Positions 31,670 to 40,342 of a stretch of 64,000 nt of DNA are shown here, piece after piece (position 1 is the stretch's first letter; each line of letters opens with the position of its first letter). The notes beneath the pieces are model-generated. The model had not been told where the DNA came from. It made no database searches and worked only from the letters and a program-made list of their open reading frames with translations. The stretch comes from Microcoleus vaginatus WJT46-NPBG5. Lineage in GTDB: Bacteria > Cyanobacteriota > Cyanobacteriia > Cyanobacteriales > Oscillatoriaceae. The stretch is from NCBI GenBank assembly GCA_019359355.1, contig JAHHHM010000017.1, positions 1 to 64,000 of the forward strand. The letters run 5' to 3'. The position numbers and the translations under genes were made by a program.

Positions 31670-32087
31670 AAAGCTTTAAAAACTTGTTTGTTAAATCGCT
31701 CCTCATGACTTGCCGGCTCAATAGTTGCCCAACAGGCGCTCAACTACAGATGAACCAGCACTCGCCCCTTTACTGTTGGTCAATCAACGTGTCATTTATG
31801 AGGTAGAGAACGTTTGAATAACCTTGACAAGGCAAGTTATTCAACTTAAGGCGTCAGGGTTTGAGTTAAATTCGAGTGAGCTAATTTAATTTACTAAAAA
31901 TTGTCGAATAGGGTGCATGAGTCATGCACCCTACTAGCAACGGATATTTTTAACCGGCACGATTGGAATGGAGTAGGCAACAATCTCAATTGTTGGGAGA
32001 TTTTGCCTCTGGACTGTAATTTTCTGGCAAAGCATTCAGAGCAAACCGTTATGGAGTGAATGAAAGATTGCGTAACCGAATGCTTGC
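31670..32087. other. Non-coding stretch with two stem-loops
   Basis: 418 bases without a gene. It holds an inverted repeat TTGAATAAC / GTTATTCAA (31814-31822 and 31836-31844) and a near-perfect palindrome GGGTGCATGA-G-TCATGCACCC (31911-31931). The second may be a dispersed repeat. The region lies between convergent genes. Confidence 0.55.
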
Positions 32088-32348
32088 TTATGTCATTGGG
32101 AAAAATTGACTGACATGAAGGATGCTTTCCCCGTGATCAGGAATCCAAGCAACCCACTCGCTATCTGAATGCCGGCACAGCAAAAGCGCTTCGTCAAAAC
32201 TGAAAGAACTTGGAACTTCTAGAAGTGCTACCCACGTATTCGGCTGGAGTTCTTGTTGCCACTGATGCCTATCTAGGTGTCTTGCAGCGGGCCGAGGATA
32301 GGGACAGGACGGGATATTGAAGTTGGGTGTGCGGATGTCGAGTTTCAT
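32088..32348 (-). CDS. Small conserved-looking hypothetical protein
   Basis: 86 residues with no domain I can name. An ordinary amphipathic composition (FSFDEALLLCRHSDSEWVAW, IPDHGESILHVSQF) and a strong ribosome site (GAGGAGGAATTT before the ATG) argue that it is translated. No membrane segment or signal peptide. It faces a long non-coding region containing an 18-bp palindrome and several DnaA-box-like words. Confidence 0.7.
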   Translation of the reverse strand: MKLDIRTPNFNIPSCPYPRPAARHLDRHQWQQELQPNTWVALLEVPSSFSFDEALLLCRHSDSEWVAWIPDHGESILHVSQFFPMT

Positions 32349-33092
32349 AAATTCCTCCTCTGGTTAACAGCACACCGCTAAGGCTTCCCGACCGGCTACG
32401 ATGCTAAGCCGGCTTAGCAGTGGGCTAAAATCAATTGCGTTCTGTAACAAAGGATACAGAAAATATTTGATACCTGGCAACCAATTGTCTTAGAACTTTA
32501 CAACCGCATCAGTGCTGCTCGTGTGGACATTGCCCGAACTTATTCTGCATCAGCATCGCTGCAATCATTGCCTGCACTGGGTTTGAGGCGATCATCCACA
32601 GGCCGGCGCTCACAAATCTTGCTCGAATCGATGCGAACAAAAAATCATACACAGCGAAAAGTTTTGCAATTCTTATTTTTCGCCAGAATTTTCCCCAAAG
32701 ATTCCACAAACATTCCACAGGTAAGCAGAGCGTTTTCCACAATTTAGACAGAGTTTTCCACAGGGGGGAACGGTATCATCAACGCTTGATGCTGGATTGG
32801 GGATTTCTCAGACTACACCCGGAACCTGTGGCAAAAGTCATTTTTATGTAAAGTTATGTAACAGAAATTGCCTTCAAACACTGATTCCTTCGTAAACCTT
32901 TTTTTTGCCTGAAGGCGGTTGTAACATTTCGCATCATTGACAACCCCACCCCTTGGTAGCGCAAAATGAACCGGCCTACCTAAAAATGCTCTCACCTGAA
33001 CGGGTACTGTTCGTCGCTTCTGCGTAGTGGAAGTGAAGGCAATTGCCAGCCCAGGGAAGGGAGAAAATAAGTAGCCGGCTTAAGGAGATTTT
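32349..33092. other. Long non-coding region with a second DnaA-box cluster
   Basis: 744 bases without a credible gene. It contains the perfect 18-bp palindrome TGCTAAGCCGGCTTAGCA (32402-32419), two exact TTTTCCACA boxes (32733-32741 and 32754-32762), a one-mismatch box TCATCCACA (32592-32600) and two partial TTCCACA words (32702-32708, 32713-32719), all in the same orientation. The 3-prime part leads to the DUF2811 gene. Confidence 0.6.
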
Positions 33093-33317
33093 ATGAACGC
33101 AAGCATCAGCATTCTGGCGGAAATTCCCGAAGAATTACACGAATCCCTCAAAAACTACTTGGACAGCCATCCAGACTGGGATCAAGACCGGGTTTTTTCT
33201 GCCGCTCTGTCACTGTTTTTGCTGCAAAATGGCAGTAGTGGCAGCCCAGAATCGTCACGAAGCTACCGTCAGGCTGCCCGCGTGTATCTGGAATCGCTGT
33301 TCAAACACCCGGTTTAA
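33093..33317 (+). CDS. DUF2811 small protein
   Basis: 74 residues matching the cyanobacterial DUF2811 family: ISILAEIPEELHESLKNYLD, HPDWDQDRVFSAALSLFLLQ and a C-terminal RQAARVYLESLF. The sequence resembles ribbon-helix-helix or CopG-like helical proteins, but function is unknown. A good ribosome site (AAGGAG, 5 bases before the ATG) supports the start. It is followed by an inverted repeat ATTTTAGAG/CTCTAAAAT (33338-33346, 33370-33378). Confidence 0.85.
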   Translation: MNASISILAEIPEELHESLKNYLDSHPDWDQDRVFSAALSLFLLQNGSSGSPESSRSYRQAARVYLESLFKHPV

Positions 33318-33413
33318 CACTTCATGGGGGTGCGTAAATTTTAGAGATTGGATTTTGGATCGCTCGCCACTCTAAAATCTAAAATCTAAAATTTGAAATT
33401 TTTTGCCACAGTC

Positions 33414-34865
33414 ATGCAAACAACTCAACCAGCCAATCCATCGAATGTCATAGATACTCTGATTGTGGGTGCCGGCATTAGCGGTCTGAGTTTGGGCCAC
33501 ACCTTGCAAAACGACAAAGCAGCCACCGCCAGCCGTCCTTGGAAAATTTTGGTTACAGAAAGTCAAGGACGGGTGGGAGGACGGATTGTGTCATCCTCCG
33601 GAGACGGCTTTCTTTGGGAAGAAGGGCCAAATAGTTTTTCCCCGACACCGGCACTGCTGAAACTGGCTGTGGATGTGGGATTAAAAGATGAGTTGGTGTT
33701 CGCGGATCGACGGCTGCCGCGTTACGTGTACTGGAAGGGTGAGCTGATCCCCGTGCCGATGAGTCCGCCGGCACTGGTGAAGTCCCACTTGCTGAGTTTA
33801 TCGGGGAAACTGCGGGCGCTGGTGGGTGCGTTGGGATTTGTGCCGCCGGCAATGGGAGGCGAGGAAACAGTGGGGCAATACTTCCGCCGGCATTTGGGTG
33901 CTGAGGTGACACAGCGCTTAGTAGAACCGTTCGTTTCAGGGGTTTATGCCGGCGATCCCGATCAGTTGAGTGCGGCTGCTGCGTTTGGGCGGGTGGCGAA
34001 ACTAACCGAAGTGGGGGGAGGGCTAATTGCAGGGGCCGTGCTGTCTCGCCGACCAAAATCCCAGCCGGTTGTTACCGATCCGGACGTTCCCAAGACAAAA
34101 CCAGGGGAATTAGGGTCGTTCCGAACCGGGATGCAAGCATTGCCCGAAGCGATTGCTAAAAAGTTGGGCGAAAACCTGAAACTCAATTGGCATCTTTTGC
34201 GGTTGCGCCCCACTGATCGGCAAACTTATCTGGCAGAATTTTCTACGCCGGAAGGTTCCCAGCAGGTTGAAGCTCGCAGTGTGGTGCTCACCACCCCAGC
34301 TTATGTCACAGCAGAGCTGTTGCAGCCCCTACAACCCTCCATTAGCCATGCTTTAGAGGAATTGTCTTATCCGCCGGTCGCGTGTGTCGTCTTGGGCTAT
34401 CCTGCGGACGCTTTTAAGGATAAATTACAAGGGTTTGGGAACTTGATTCCCAGAGGACAGGGAATTCGCACGTTGGGCACCATTTGGGCGTCGAGTTTGT
34501 TTGCCGGTCGTGCCCCGGAAGGGTGGAATTTGCTGATTAACTTTATTGGCGGCGCAACAGACCTAGAAATTGGGGATTTAGATCAAGCGCAAATTGTAGA
34601 GGCGGTGCATCAAGACCTTTGCCGGTCGCTACTGAAAACCGATGTGCCCCCGAAAGTTTTGGCGGTGAATTTGTGGAAGCGTGCGATCCCGCAGTATACC
34701 CTTGGCCATCACCGGCGTCTTGAGCAAATCGAGCAGGGTCTGCGGCAGTTGCCTGGGTTATATCTATGCGGCAACTACACCGACGGCGTTGCTTTGGGAG
34801 ATTGTGTTCGCCGTGGCTTAGATTGTGCCAGTGTTGTTGGGCAATATTTAGCGGTTAAAAATTAA
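33414..34865 (+). CDS. hemG: Protoporphyrinogen oxidase, HemY-type
   Basis: 483 residues. An N-terminal FAD-binding Rossmann motif (TLIVGAGISGLSLGHTL), then the flavin-contacting GRVGGRIVSSSGDGFLWEEG, NSFSPTPALLKLAVDVGL, and a C-terminal FAD motif in LYLCGNYTDGVALGDCVRRG. This is the oxygen-dependent HemY/PPO type of plants and cyanobacteria, oxidising protoporphyrinogen IX to protoporphyrin IX for haem and chlorophyll; databases often label this type hemG as well as hemY. An ATG at 33414 was preferred to a TTG seven codons upstream. Confidence 0.94.
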   Translation: MQTTQPANPSNVIDTLIVGAGISGLSLGHTLQNDKAATASRPWKILVTESQGRVGGRIVSSSGDGFLWEEGPNSFSPTPALLKLAVDVGLKDELVFADRRLPRYVYWKGELIPVPMSPPALVKSHLLSLSGKLRALVGALGFVPPAMGGEETVGQYFRRHLGAEVTQRLVEPFVSGVYAGDPDQLSAAAAFGRVAKLTEVGGGLIAGAVLSRRPKSQPVVTDPDVPKTKPGELGSFRTGMQALPEAIAKKLGENLKLNWHLLRLRPTDRQTYLAEFSTPEGSQQVEARSVVLTTPAYVTAELLQPLQPSISHALEELSYPPVACVVLGYPADAFKDKLQGFGNLIPRGQGIRTLGTIWASSLFAGRAPEGWNLLINFIGGATDLEIGDLDQAQIVEAVHQDLCRSLLKTDVPPKVLAVNLWKRAIPQYTLGHHRRLEQIEQGLRQLPGLYLCGNYTDGVALGDCVRRGLDCASVVGQYLAVKN

Positions 34866-34908
34866 AGCTTTTCTCAGTGTCAATTCTCCGGGGAAGGTAG
34901 GAAAAAAA

Positions 34909-34940
34909 GGTAATGGTAATTGGTTGGAGTTACCATTACC
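34909..34940. terminator. Stem-loop between convergent hemG and response-regulator genes
   Basis: Perfect 11-bp arms GGTAATGGTAA (34909-34919) and TTACCATTACC (34930-34940), 10-base loop. It lies 44 bases past the hemG stop; an A-run precedes it, which would give a T-run for minus-strand transcripts. Confidence 0.6.
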
Positions 34941-35100
34941 GCTTACCAAATCTCTTCAGTATTCTGTTGCGCCGGCAAGCAAGCTTAAACAGATGGCACT
35001 CGCCTCCTAGGAGTCGGTTTTGGCCGGTTGCGGATGCTGCCTTGCCGGTCAAAATTCGTTTCCGGATCAGACACGTTGGACGCGAAGGCAGCAGCAAAGC

Positions 35101-35817
35101 TCATTCAACCTGTGGCGCTCCGGGTGCCCCAGGCAATTCAAACTTATAGCCGACTCCCCGCACAGTTTGAATCATCGAAGGCTGGTTAACATCGACTTCA
35201 ATTTTGCGGCGGATTTGGCCAATATGCACATCGACTACGCGCTGATCCCCGACATAGTCGTAGTCCCAAACTTCTTGCAACAGTTCAGCACGCCGCCAAA
35301 CTCGGTTGGGGTGGCTGGCCAGAAAATAGAGCAGGTCAAATTCGAGCGCGGTTAAAGGCACCATCTCGTTGTTGAGTGTGACCTCCCGCCGCACTGGATC
35401 GATGAACATCTGCCCCAAGGTCAGAATTTGCTGTTCTGCTGTGGTTACGGGGCGCTGGCGCTTTAAAATTGCCTGGACTCTGGCTGCTAACTCGACCAGG
35501 CGGAAAGGCTTGGTGATGTAGTCATCGGCACCTTGGGAAAATCCCTGGAGGATGTCAGACTCGTCTGTCCTGCTTGTCAGCATCAGGACAAACACACCTG
35601 TACGCTTTTGCATTTCTTGGCACAGCTGGTAGCCGGTGGTATCTGGCAAATTGACATCCAGAATCACAAGGTCTGGGTTAAACTGCTCAAACACCTCTAG
35701 GGCAGTCTTGCCGTTGTCGGCAGACTCCATTTCATAGCTTTGCTTGCTCAAGAAGCGATGAATTAAATTACGGATTGCAGGGTCGTCATCAACGACAAGA
35801 ATCTTGGCAGGGGCCAT
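35101..35817 (-). CDS. OmpR/PhoB-family response regulator
   Basis: 238 residues: a receiver domain with the acidic pocket VVDDD, phosphoacceptor Asp in LVILDVNLPDTTG (near 54) and the KPF motif (ITKPFRLVELAARVQ), then a winged-helix DNA-binding domain (PLTALEFDLLYFLASHPNRV; VVDVHIGQIRRKIE; TVRGVGYKFELPG). Its sequence differs from what I recall of RpaA and RpaB. No histidine kinase is adjacent, so the partner is unknown; two kinases occur elsewhere in the window. A GAPGAP extension ends the protein. Confidence 0.93.
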   Translation of the reverse strand: MAPAKILVVDDDPAIRNLIHRFLSKQSYEMESADNGKTALEVFEQFNPDLVILDVNLPDTTGYQLCQEMQKRTGVFVLMLTSRTDESDILQGFSQGADDYITKPFRLVELAARVQAILKRQRPVTTAEQQILTLGQMFIDPVRREVTLNNEMVPLTALEFDLLYFLASHPNRVWRRAELLQEVWDYDYVGDQRVVDVHIGQIRRKIEVDVNQPSMIQTVRGVGYKFELPGAPGAPQVE

Positions 35818-36481
35818 GTCTACAACCTTGCTCTAAGAACTGGGCAAGAAGGATTTCTCAGACTGATGGCGAGCGCCAGGTGAAGCTCTGGCGGCAACTA
35901 AGCAACTCTGTAGGAGAGCGGCTCCCAGCATAGTCGTTTATCCAGCATTCTAGAAAATTATCGGCTGAAAGCCCATCGATCAAGGATCTTGACCGATTGA
36001 CGCGAGTTTACAACTTGTGTCTGGGTTTTACCGAAACTCCCTGGAAATTTTTGTATGCAAACCCTGATTTTACGGAAGTAAAGCTCAATTTACAACAGAA
36101 TTCAGGCTCTGCAACAAGAAGATACAGGGAACTTAGCAGCCGACGGCGGTTGGTTTACTTTTACCAGGCAGTAAAAGGTTAAGCGCGAGATGGGGTTGGA
36201 TGCCGGTTGTTATTTCACTTTGAAACCGCAACGACTTCAACTGTGGTTGCGGGCCGGCACTTAGGCTGTGGCTAGTAGGCAAAGTTACTTACCAGCCGCC
36301 TCAGGAGAAGTTGCCACCGGCTTTGAGGGATTTGCCTTCGCCTCAGGGCTGCCTAAGCTAAGCACTGCCGGCGGTTACACTCCCGAAAAGATTCGGCAGA
36401 TTGTAACAAATTGCGAAGCCTCACTTAGCCGCAACTTCTTTCTTAAGATGGCATTAGAAATCATACTTGATCAACACCCTT
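35818..36481. other. Non-coding stretch upstream of the response regulator
   Basis: 664 bases. Open frames at 35997-36182 and 36268-36570 have no ribosome site and no protein-like pattern. The part next to 35817 presumably holds the response-regulator promoter. Nothing else structured was recognised. Confidence 0.4.
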
Positions 36482-36727
36482 TTAAAGATCGAAATGACGC
36501 CGAAAGCGGGGATCGAGGTGGTGTTTTTTCTGCCGGTTGCATCGGCTACACAGGGTTTGTAGGTTGCTGATGTCGTTGCTGCCGGCACGCGCTAGGGGAA
36601 TAATGTGGTCAATTGTCAGTGATGTCTCTAAATGTGTTTGACCGCAGCTTTTGCAGTGATAACGATCACGCTCAAAAACATATTTTCTCACTTCTGGCGG
36701 AATGGGAATTCTGGGTGTTTTAGTCAT
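36482..36727 (-). CDS. Small HNH endonuclease-like protein
   Basis: 81 residues forming one HNH module: RKYVFERDRYHCKSCGQTH, TIDHIIPLARAGSNDISNLQ and LCSRCNRQKKHH. The two CxxC pairs (CKSC and CSRC) would bind a structural zinc and the DHI...N...H residues form the catalytic beta-beta-alpha metal site. It is the last gene of a minus-strand run with two KGK proteins and a dynamin-like GTPase, 87 bases behind the second KGK gene, so co-transcription is possible but unproven. Stand-alone HNH proteins of this size are common in cyanobacteria. Confidence 0.85.
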   Translation of the reverse strand: MTKTPRIPIPPEVRKYVFERDRYHCKSCGQTHLETSLTIDHIIPLARAGSNDISNLQTLCSRCNRQKKHHLDPRFRRHFDL

Positions 36728-36814
36728 GGCTGTGCCGGTGGCGTCTTCTGGGAAAAATCATATCAAAAACCTAAATACCAAATCCCTGCCTTATTTCACG
36801 CCGGCATCTGGCAT

Positions 36815-37204
36815 TTATTGATTTTCTTCTTTGATCATTTGTCGAATCTCATCAAGGGGAGATTCAGGGGTGCCGGTTTCAGCTACCTTGGCTGCCGGTG
36901 TTTCTTCAACTTCTGGCTCATCAGGACAAAACTCTACAGTCATTTTGACTCGAATTTTTCCGCTTTCCCAGCCGTCAGCCTTATATTTCAACGCATAACA
37001 TTCTATCCCTTCACCAAATAGTTTATTTTTGATTTGTTCTGAAACATTTAATCTCCTTCTAGTTGCTAGGTTAAACTCTAAAGCAGTTAAATTTATTTCA
37101 ATAAAGCCATTAGAGTTTAAATTTAACTCGCGCCCTAAAGGTTCCCCTTTAAAACACACAACTTCATGCTCATCTAATGGCTTAAACTTTTCGCTCATCT
37201 CCAT
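36815..37204 (-). CDS. KGK-domain protein (second of two)
   Basis: 129 residues. The region LFGEGIECYALKYKADGWES with GKIRVKMTVEFCPDEPEVEE matches the cyanobacterial KGK family; the motif itself is SGK here. The N-terminus (EHEVVCFKGEPLGRELNLNS) and the acidic tail ending SPLDEIRQMIKEENQ parallel the neighbouring paralogue, which also ends SPLDEIRQM. No membrane segment. Function unknown. An ATG with AAGGAAG upstream was used; a second ATG two codons later is possible. Confidence 0.8.
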   Translation of the reverse strand: MEMSEKFKPLDEHEVVCFKGEPLGRELNLNSNGFIEINLTALEFNLATRRRLNVSEQIKNKLFGEGIECYALKYKADGWESGKIRVKMTVEFCPDEPEVEETPAAKVAETGTPESPLDEIRQMIKEENQ

Positions 37205-37273
37205 CTCTCTTCCTTAAAATACAAAGATTCCCGGTAAATTAAATCTTTCTATGAATACGCAATTTTTGTGTAT

Positions 37274-37297
37274 TTTGCCACGTGAAATCGTGGCAAA
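37274..37297. repeat. Stem-loop between the two KGK genes
   Basis: Arms TTTGCCACG (37274-37282) and CGTGGCAAA (37289-37297) with a 6-base loop, in the 114-base gap between the paralogues. It could be an RNA processing or partial termination site. Confidence 0.5.
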
Positions 37298-37318
37298 GTG
37301 TTAGTTTCATCGGCTCTC

Positions 37319-37744
37319 TTAAATCTTCATTTGCCGGATCTCATCAAGGGGTGAGCTTTCTTCGTCGGCTGCCGGTTCAATTTCCAGCGTTTCTTCTACC
37401 TCAACGGTTTCCGGGCAAAACTCTAAAGTAATTCTCACTTTGCCTTTTTGCCAACTTTTATCGGGTTGGAGCATTTTACAATCAATGCCTTCATGAAACC
37501 AACTTTCCTTTTCCTGTGTCCAGTTAGATGAGTGGTATTGTGACTTAACAATTGGTAGCATTGCTGCAATAAATTCAATGATTGTAAAAGTGCGGTTGGT
37601 TAATAAAATTTGATCTGAATAGACAGACACAACATCTTCACGCTCTAAAGACTCAAACTTGTCTTCCATTTCCCTTTTTGACATTTTCTCATCCTTCTCT
37701 ATATTAGGACACTCAAACTTATCTTCAATTTTCTTTTTTGCCAT
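37319..37744 (-). CDS. KGK-domain protein (first of two)
   Basis: 141 residues with the eponymous motif in PDKSWQKGKVRITLEFCPET, preceded by WFHEGIDCKMLQ, and an acidic tail ending SPLDEIRQMKI that is shared with the next gene. The first 20 residues (KKIEDKFEC...) are a near copy of the following ones (KREMEDKFES): a 54-base segment including the ribosome site and start codon is duplicated with a 60-base period, so translation may begin at codon 1 or codon 21. It lies 138 bases downstream of the dynamin-like gene, with a MITE-like element between them. Confidence 0.82.
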   Translation of the reverse strand: MAKKKIEDKFECPNIEKDEKMSKREMEDKFESLEREDVVSVYSDQILLTNRTFTIIEFIAAMLPIVKSQYHSSNWTQEKESWFHEGIDCKMLQPDKSWQKGKVRITLEFCPETVEVEETLEIEPAADEESSPLDEIRQMKI

Positions 37745-37763
37745 TTTTCACCCTTCTCTGTAT
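37650..37763. repeat. Direct repeat duplicating the start region of the first KGK gene
   Basis: Two copies of about 54 bases (37650-37704 and 37710-37763) covering, on the minus strand, an AGAAGG-type ribosome site, the ATG and about 12 codons (..KKxEDKFE..). The offset is 60 bases, so the reading frame is kept. Confidence 0.75.
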
Positions 37764-37779
37764 CAGACTAATTAAATAT

Positions 37780-37878
37780 ATTTCTTGCAAAAGTCTGTTT
37801 TTTTACCACCAATAAACACCGATATTTTAACGACTGGTGTTCAAACTAAATTGGCGATTTGAGACTTTTGCAAGAAAT
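37780..37878. repeat. MITE-like element with perfect 17-bp terminal inverted repeats
   Basis: Ends ATTTCTTGCAAAAGTCT (37780-37796) and AGACTTTTGCAAGAAAT (37862-37878) are exact complements enclosing 65 bases. It is 99 bp and non-coding, and stops 4 bases short of the dynamin-like stop codon. Related diverged copies lie at 7591-7677 and 44714-44818. Confidence 0.75.
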
Positions 37879-37882
37879 TGAC

Positions 37883-40342
37883 TTAGTCTACAAGCGCTTC
37901 TACTAGCGGTTTTTGCTCGTTTGGATGATTGGCTTCAGAAGCTTCACCGGCAGCAATAAAATCAGCTTTCAACTTAACCACCGGCAGTTGATAGCGATCC
38001 AATTGCATCCCTTGGAAACACTGATTAATTCCGCCAACGGCTTCATTATAAGTATTGACTGTTTGCTGCAATTGTGTTTGATTTTTCTGATTTTGATCAA
38101 GTTGTTCTTGGGCTTCCTTTTCTAGGGTTGTTTCAAGATGGGCGCGAGCGCGGTTGTATTGCTGTAAAATTGATTCTTCTTGCTCCTTGGCTAAAGGCAG
38201 CAAGTGAGTTTTGAATGTTTGATTAATCGTTTGGCGAAAAGCACTTTGAATGGTTTGTTTCACTTTGGGTTCAAAGTCCAATTTCAACAACTGACGAATT
38301 GCCGGTTCTGCCTCTACCATACTCGCGCAATCGTAGGCTTGAGAAGTTTGCTGCAAGACTTGACGGAACTGGTAAATTGAAAAGGTGTTCTCGTCGTAAA
38401 ATCGAGCGCTTTCTCGCACGTAACGATCACATTCTGAACTCGCCGCCGCGCGAATTGCGTGCTGCACTTGCGTTTCTAAACTTTTAAATGCTTGCTCAAC
38501 ACCGGCATCTGTTCCGATCAGCCGGCACATCTGCCGATAATACTCTTGATGGCGTATGCGATCCATTAAATAGACAAACCAATTGGCAATGACTTGTTGC
38601 GATTCTGCAACAAGAACTTCTTCTAATTCATTTGCCATGAAATAAAATGCCTCTACTAAAATTGCCAAAAGTGGCGCAGTAGAGTTGCGCGGATGAGTAT
38701 GTGTGGCACGCCGGTAAGCTTCTTCTACGGAGAAAGTATTCAAAAGTTCATCCATGCGTGAAACCATTTTTACTTTCAGCTTACGAAAATCTTCCTCAAA
38801 GATTGGACACTGATTGGTAATCGTCTCATTCGCTTCCTGACTGATATGTTCAATCAAAGCCGCACCAATTTGCCCTAATTCGTAATTCAGTTGCTCCAAA
38901 CGCCGCGACTTTACACCCTCAATATTAATTGGTTGACTTTCCAATTCTCGGTGTTGCTCTAAATAAAGCCGGCGCAAGGCGACACACACCGGCTGAAGAT
39001 CATTTGCTAGCGCTTCAAAAAGTTGAGGACGCTTTTCTTCTTTTAAATAGCGAGTGATGCCGGTGCGAAATTCTTCAATTCCACTATCGGAAATAAGCTG
39101 ATCAATTAAGATTGAACCTTGTTCATTCAGAATTCTCGAATAATTCTCATTGGGGGTTTCGTAGCTGAAAACCGCAATCTTAAATTTACTCGGAGAAAGT
39201 TTGCCAGAGTTGGCGCAATAGCGATTAAATTCGCTGATGAATTGGGGTGTTTCTTCCTGAATGCCGGTGCCTTTGACACTTTGGGCAAAAAGAGAATCTA
39301 ACCCATAACGATCTCGCAGGCTTGTTCCTTTAATTTGACTTCCATAAAATCCTAGCAAGCCACTGGTTTTATAAACTCGGCTGTTGTCTCTAAACTGGGA
39401 ATTGATCAAATCATCGAGTCGCTGGCGCAATTGAGTGTTATACCATGTTTCATCAACTCGATTGAAAACATAAAAGACACGATCCCGAATCCCTGGATTC
39501 TTTCGCATCTTTTCTAAAAGTTCTGTTTCTTCGGTTGTCATGTCTCCTTCGGATGCCGGCTTGAGTACACACACGACAGCAGATGTTTCCGGATCTTCAA
39601 TTTTGCGATAAGTCAGTTCCGCATCCTTCTTCACCGGCGCATCAATTCCCGGCATATCAATTAACACGTTGCCATCTTGTAATAGCAGGTGGTGGCAGTA
39701 ATATTCAATTCGTTTTAGAACTGCACTGTTGCTGCCGCGACGTGCATAGCCGGCAGCTTCTTTTAAATTGGAAAAGTCAAATTGCTCCATCGAAAACGTG
39801 TTACTGTGGGTTGGATGAATGCGCTCACTGTTATCGGCATAACCCTTCAGTAACAAAACCAGCGCTTTCGCTTGTTTCGCTCGATCAGATTTACTTTCTC
39901 CACCTTCCAGCTTGATGATCGTTTCGCCTTTTTCAGTTAGCAATTCAATTGCTTCAGGCTGTTGAAGATTGGTGTCTGCTGTTAATCCCAGACGCTTACA
40001 TAAAGCATCTGCCTGTTCTTTAATTTCTGTCTGGCTTAAAAAGGTGAGAACGACTCGTTCTTTGTCGGCTTCGGCATATTCAATATAACATTCGGTGCCG
40101 GTGGCGTGTCCTTCGGCGCTGTAGAGCAATTCTCGCTCTAGCAAGGCGTTGATCAGCATCGATTTGCCGGCACTAAATGCGCCGGCGAAGACAATTTCAA
40201 ATTTAGGAGAAATTGCTTTTTTCAGTGACGCCTGAACTCCTGTGATATCTTGCATCCGTAAGGACGGTTCTTGATTCAACAAATGCAGTAGACTATCCAC
40301 CTGAGCTTGGAGATTTTCGCACTGAGGTAACAGTTGAGTCAT
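37883..40342 (-). CDS. Bacterial dynamin-like GTPase
   Basis: 819 residues. The GTPase domain (about 40-330) has G1 GAFSAGKSMLINALLERELL, a G2 threonine in ATGTECYIEY, G3 VLIDMPGID and G4 YVFNRVDETW. The rest is mainly alpha-helical, consistent with the neck and trunk of bacterial dynamins, with a hydrophobic stretch near 560-580 (PLLAILVEAFYFMANEL) and a Q-rich coiled coil near the C-terminus (EQLDQNQKNQTQLQQTVN). Such proteins bind and remodel membranes. It is the first gene of a minus-strand cassette with two KGK proteins and an HNH protein, separated by 138, 114 and 87 bases. Confidence 0.88.
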   Translation of the reverse strand: MTQLLPQCENLQAQVDSLLHLLNQEPSLRMQDITGVQASLKKAISPKFEIVFAGAFSAGKSMLINALLERELLYSAEGHATGTECYIEYAEADKERVVLTFLSQTEIKEQADALCKRLGLTADTNLQQPEAIELLTEKGETIIKLEGGESKSDRAKQAKALVLLLKGYADNSERIHPTHSNTFSMEQFDFSNLKEAAGYARRGSNSAVLKRIEYYCHHLLLQDGNVLIDMPGIDAPVKKDAELTYRKIEDPETSAVVCVLKPASEGDMTTEETELLEKMRKNPGIRDRVFYVFNRVDETWYNTQLRQRLDDLINSQFRDNSRVYKTSGLLGFYGSQIKGTSLRDRYGLDSLFAQSVKGTGIQEETPQFISEFNRYCANSGKLSPSKFKIAVFSYETPNENYSRILNEQGSILIDQLISDSGIEEFRTGITRYLKEEKRPQLFEALANDLQPVCVALRRLYLEQHRELESQPINIEGVKSRRLEQLNYELGQIGAALIEHISQEANETITNQCPIFEEDFRKLKVKMVSRMDELLNTFSVEEAYRRATHTHPRNSTAPLLAILVEAFYFMANELEEVLVAESQQVIANWFVYLMDRIRHQEYYRQMCRLIGTDAGVEQAFKSLETQVQHAIRAAASSECDRYVRESARFYDENTFSIYQFRQVLQQTSQAYDCASMVEAEPAIRQLLKLDFEPKVKQTIQSAFRQTINQTFKTHLLPLAKEQEESILQQYNRARAHLETTLEKEAQEQLDQNQKNQTQLQQTVNTYNEAVGGINQCFQGMQLDRYQLPVVKLKADFIAAGEASEANHPNEQKPLVEALVD

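Noticed and set aside
33553-34056. 167-residue minus-strand ORF
   Set aside because: Antisense shadow of hemG with low-complexity P/S/A composition.
36268-36570. 100-residue plus-strand ORF
   Set aside because: Its 3-prime part runs antisense through the HNH gene, and the remainder shows no protein-like pattern.
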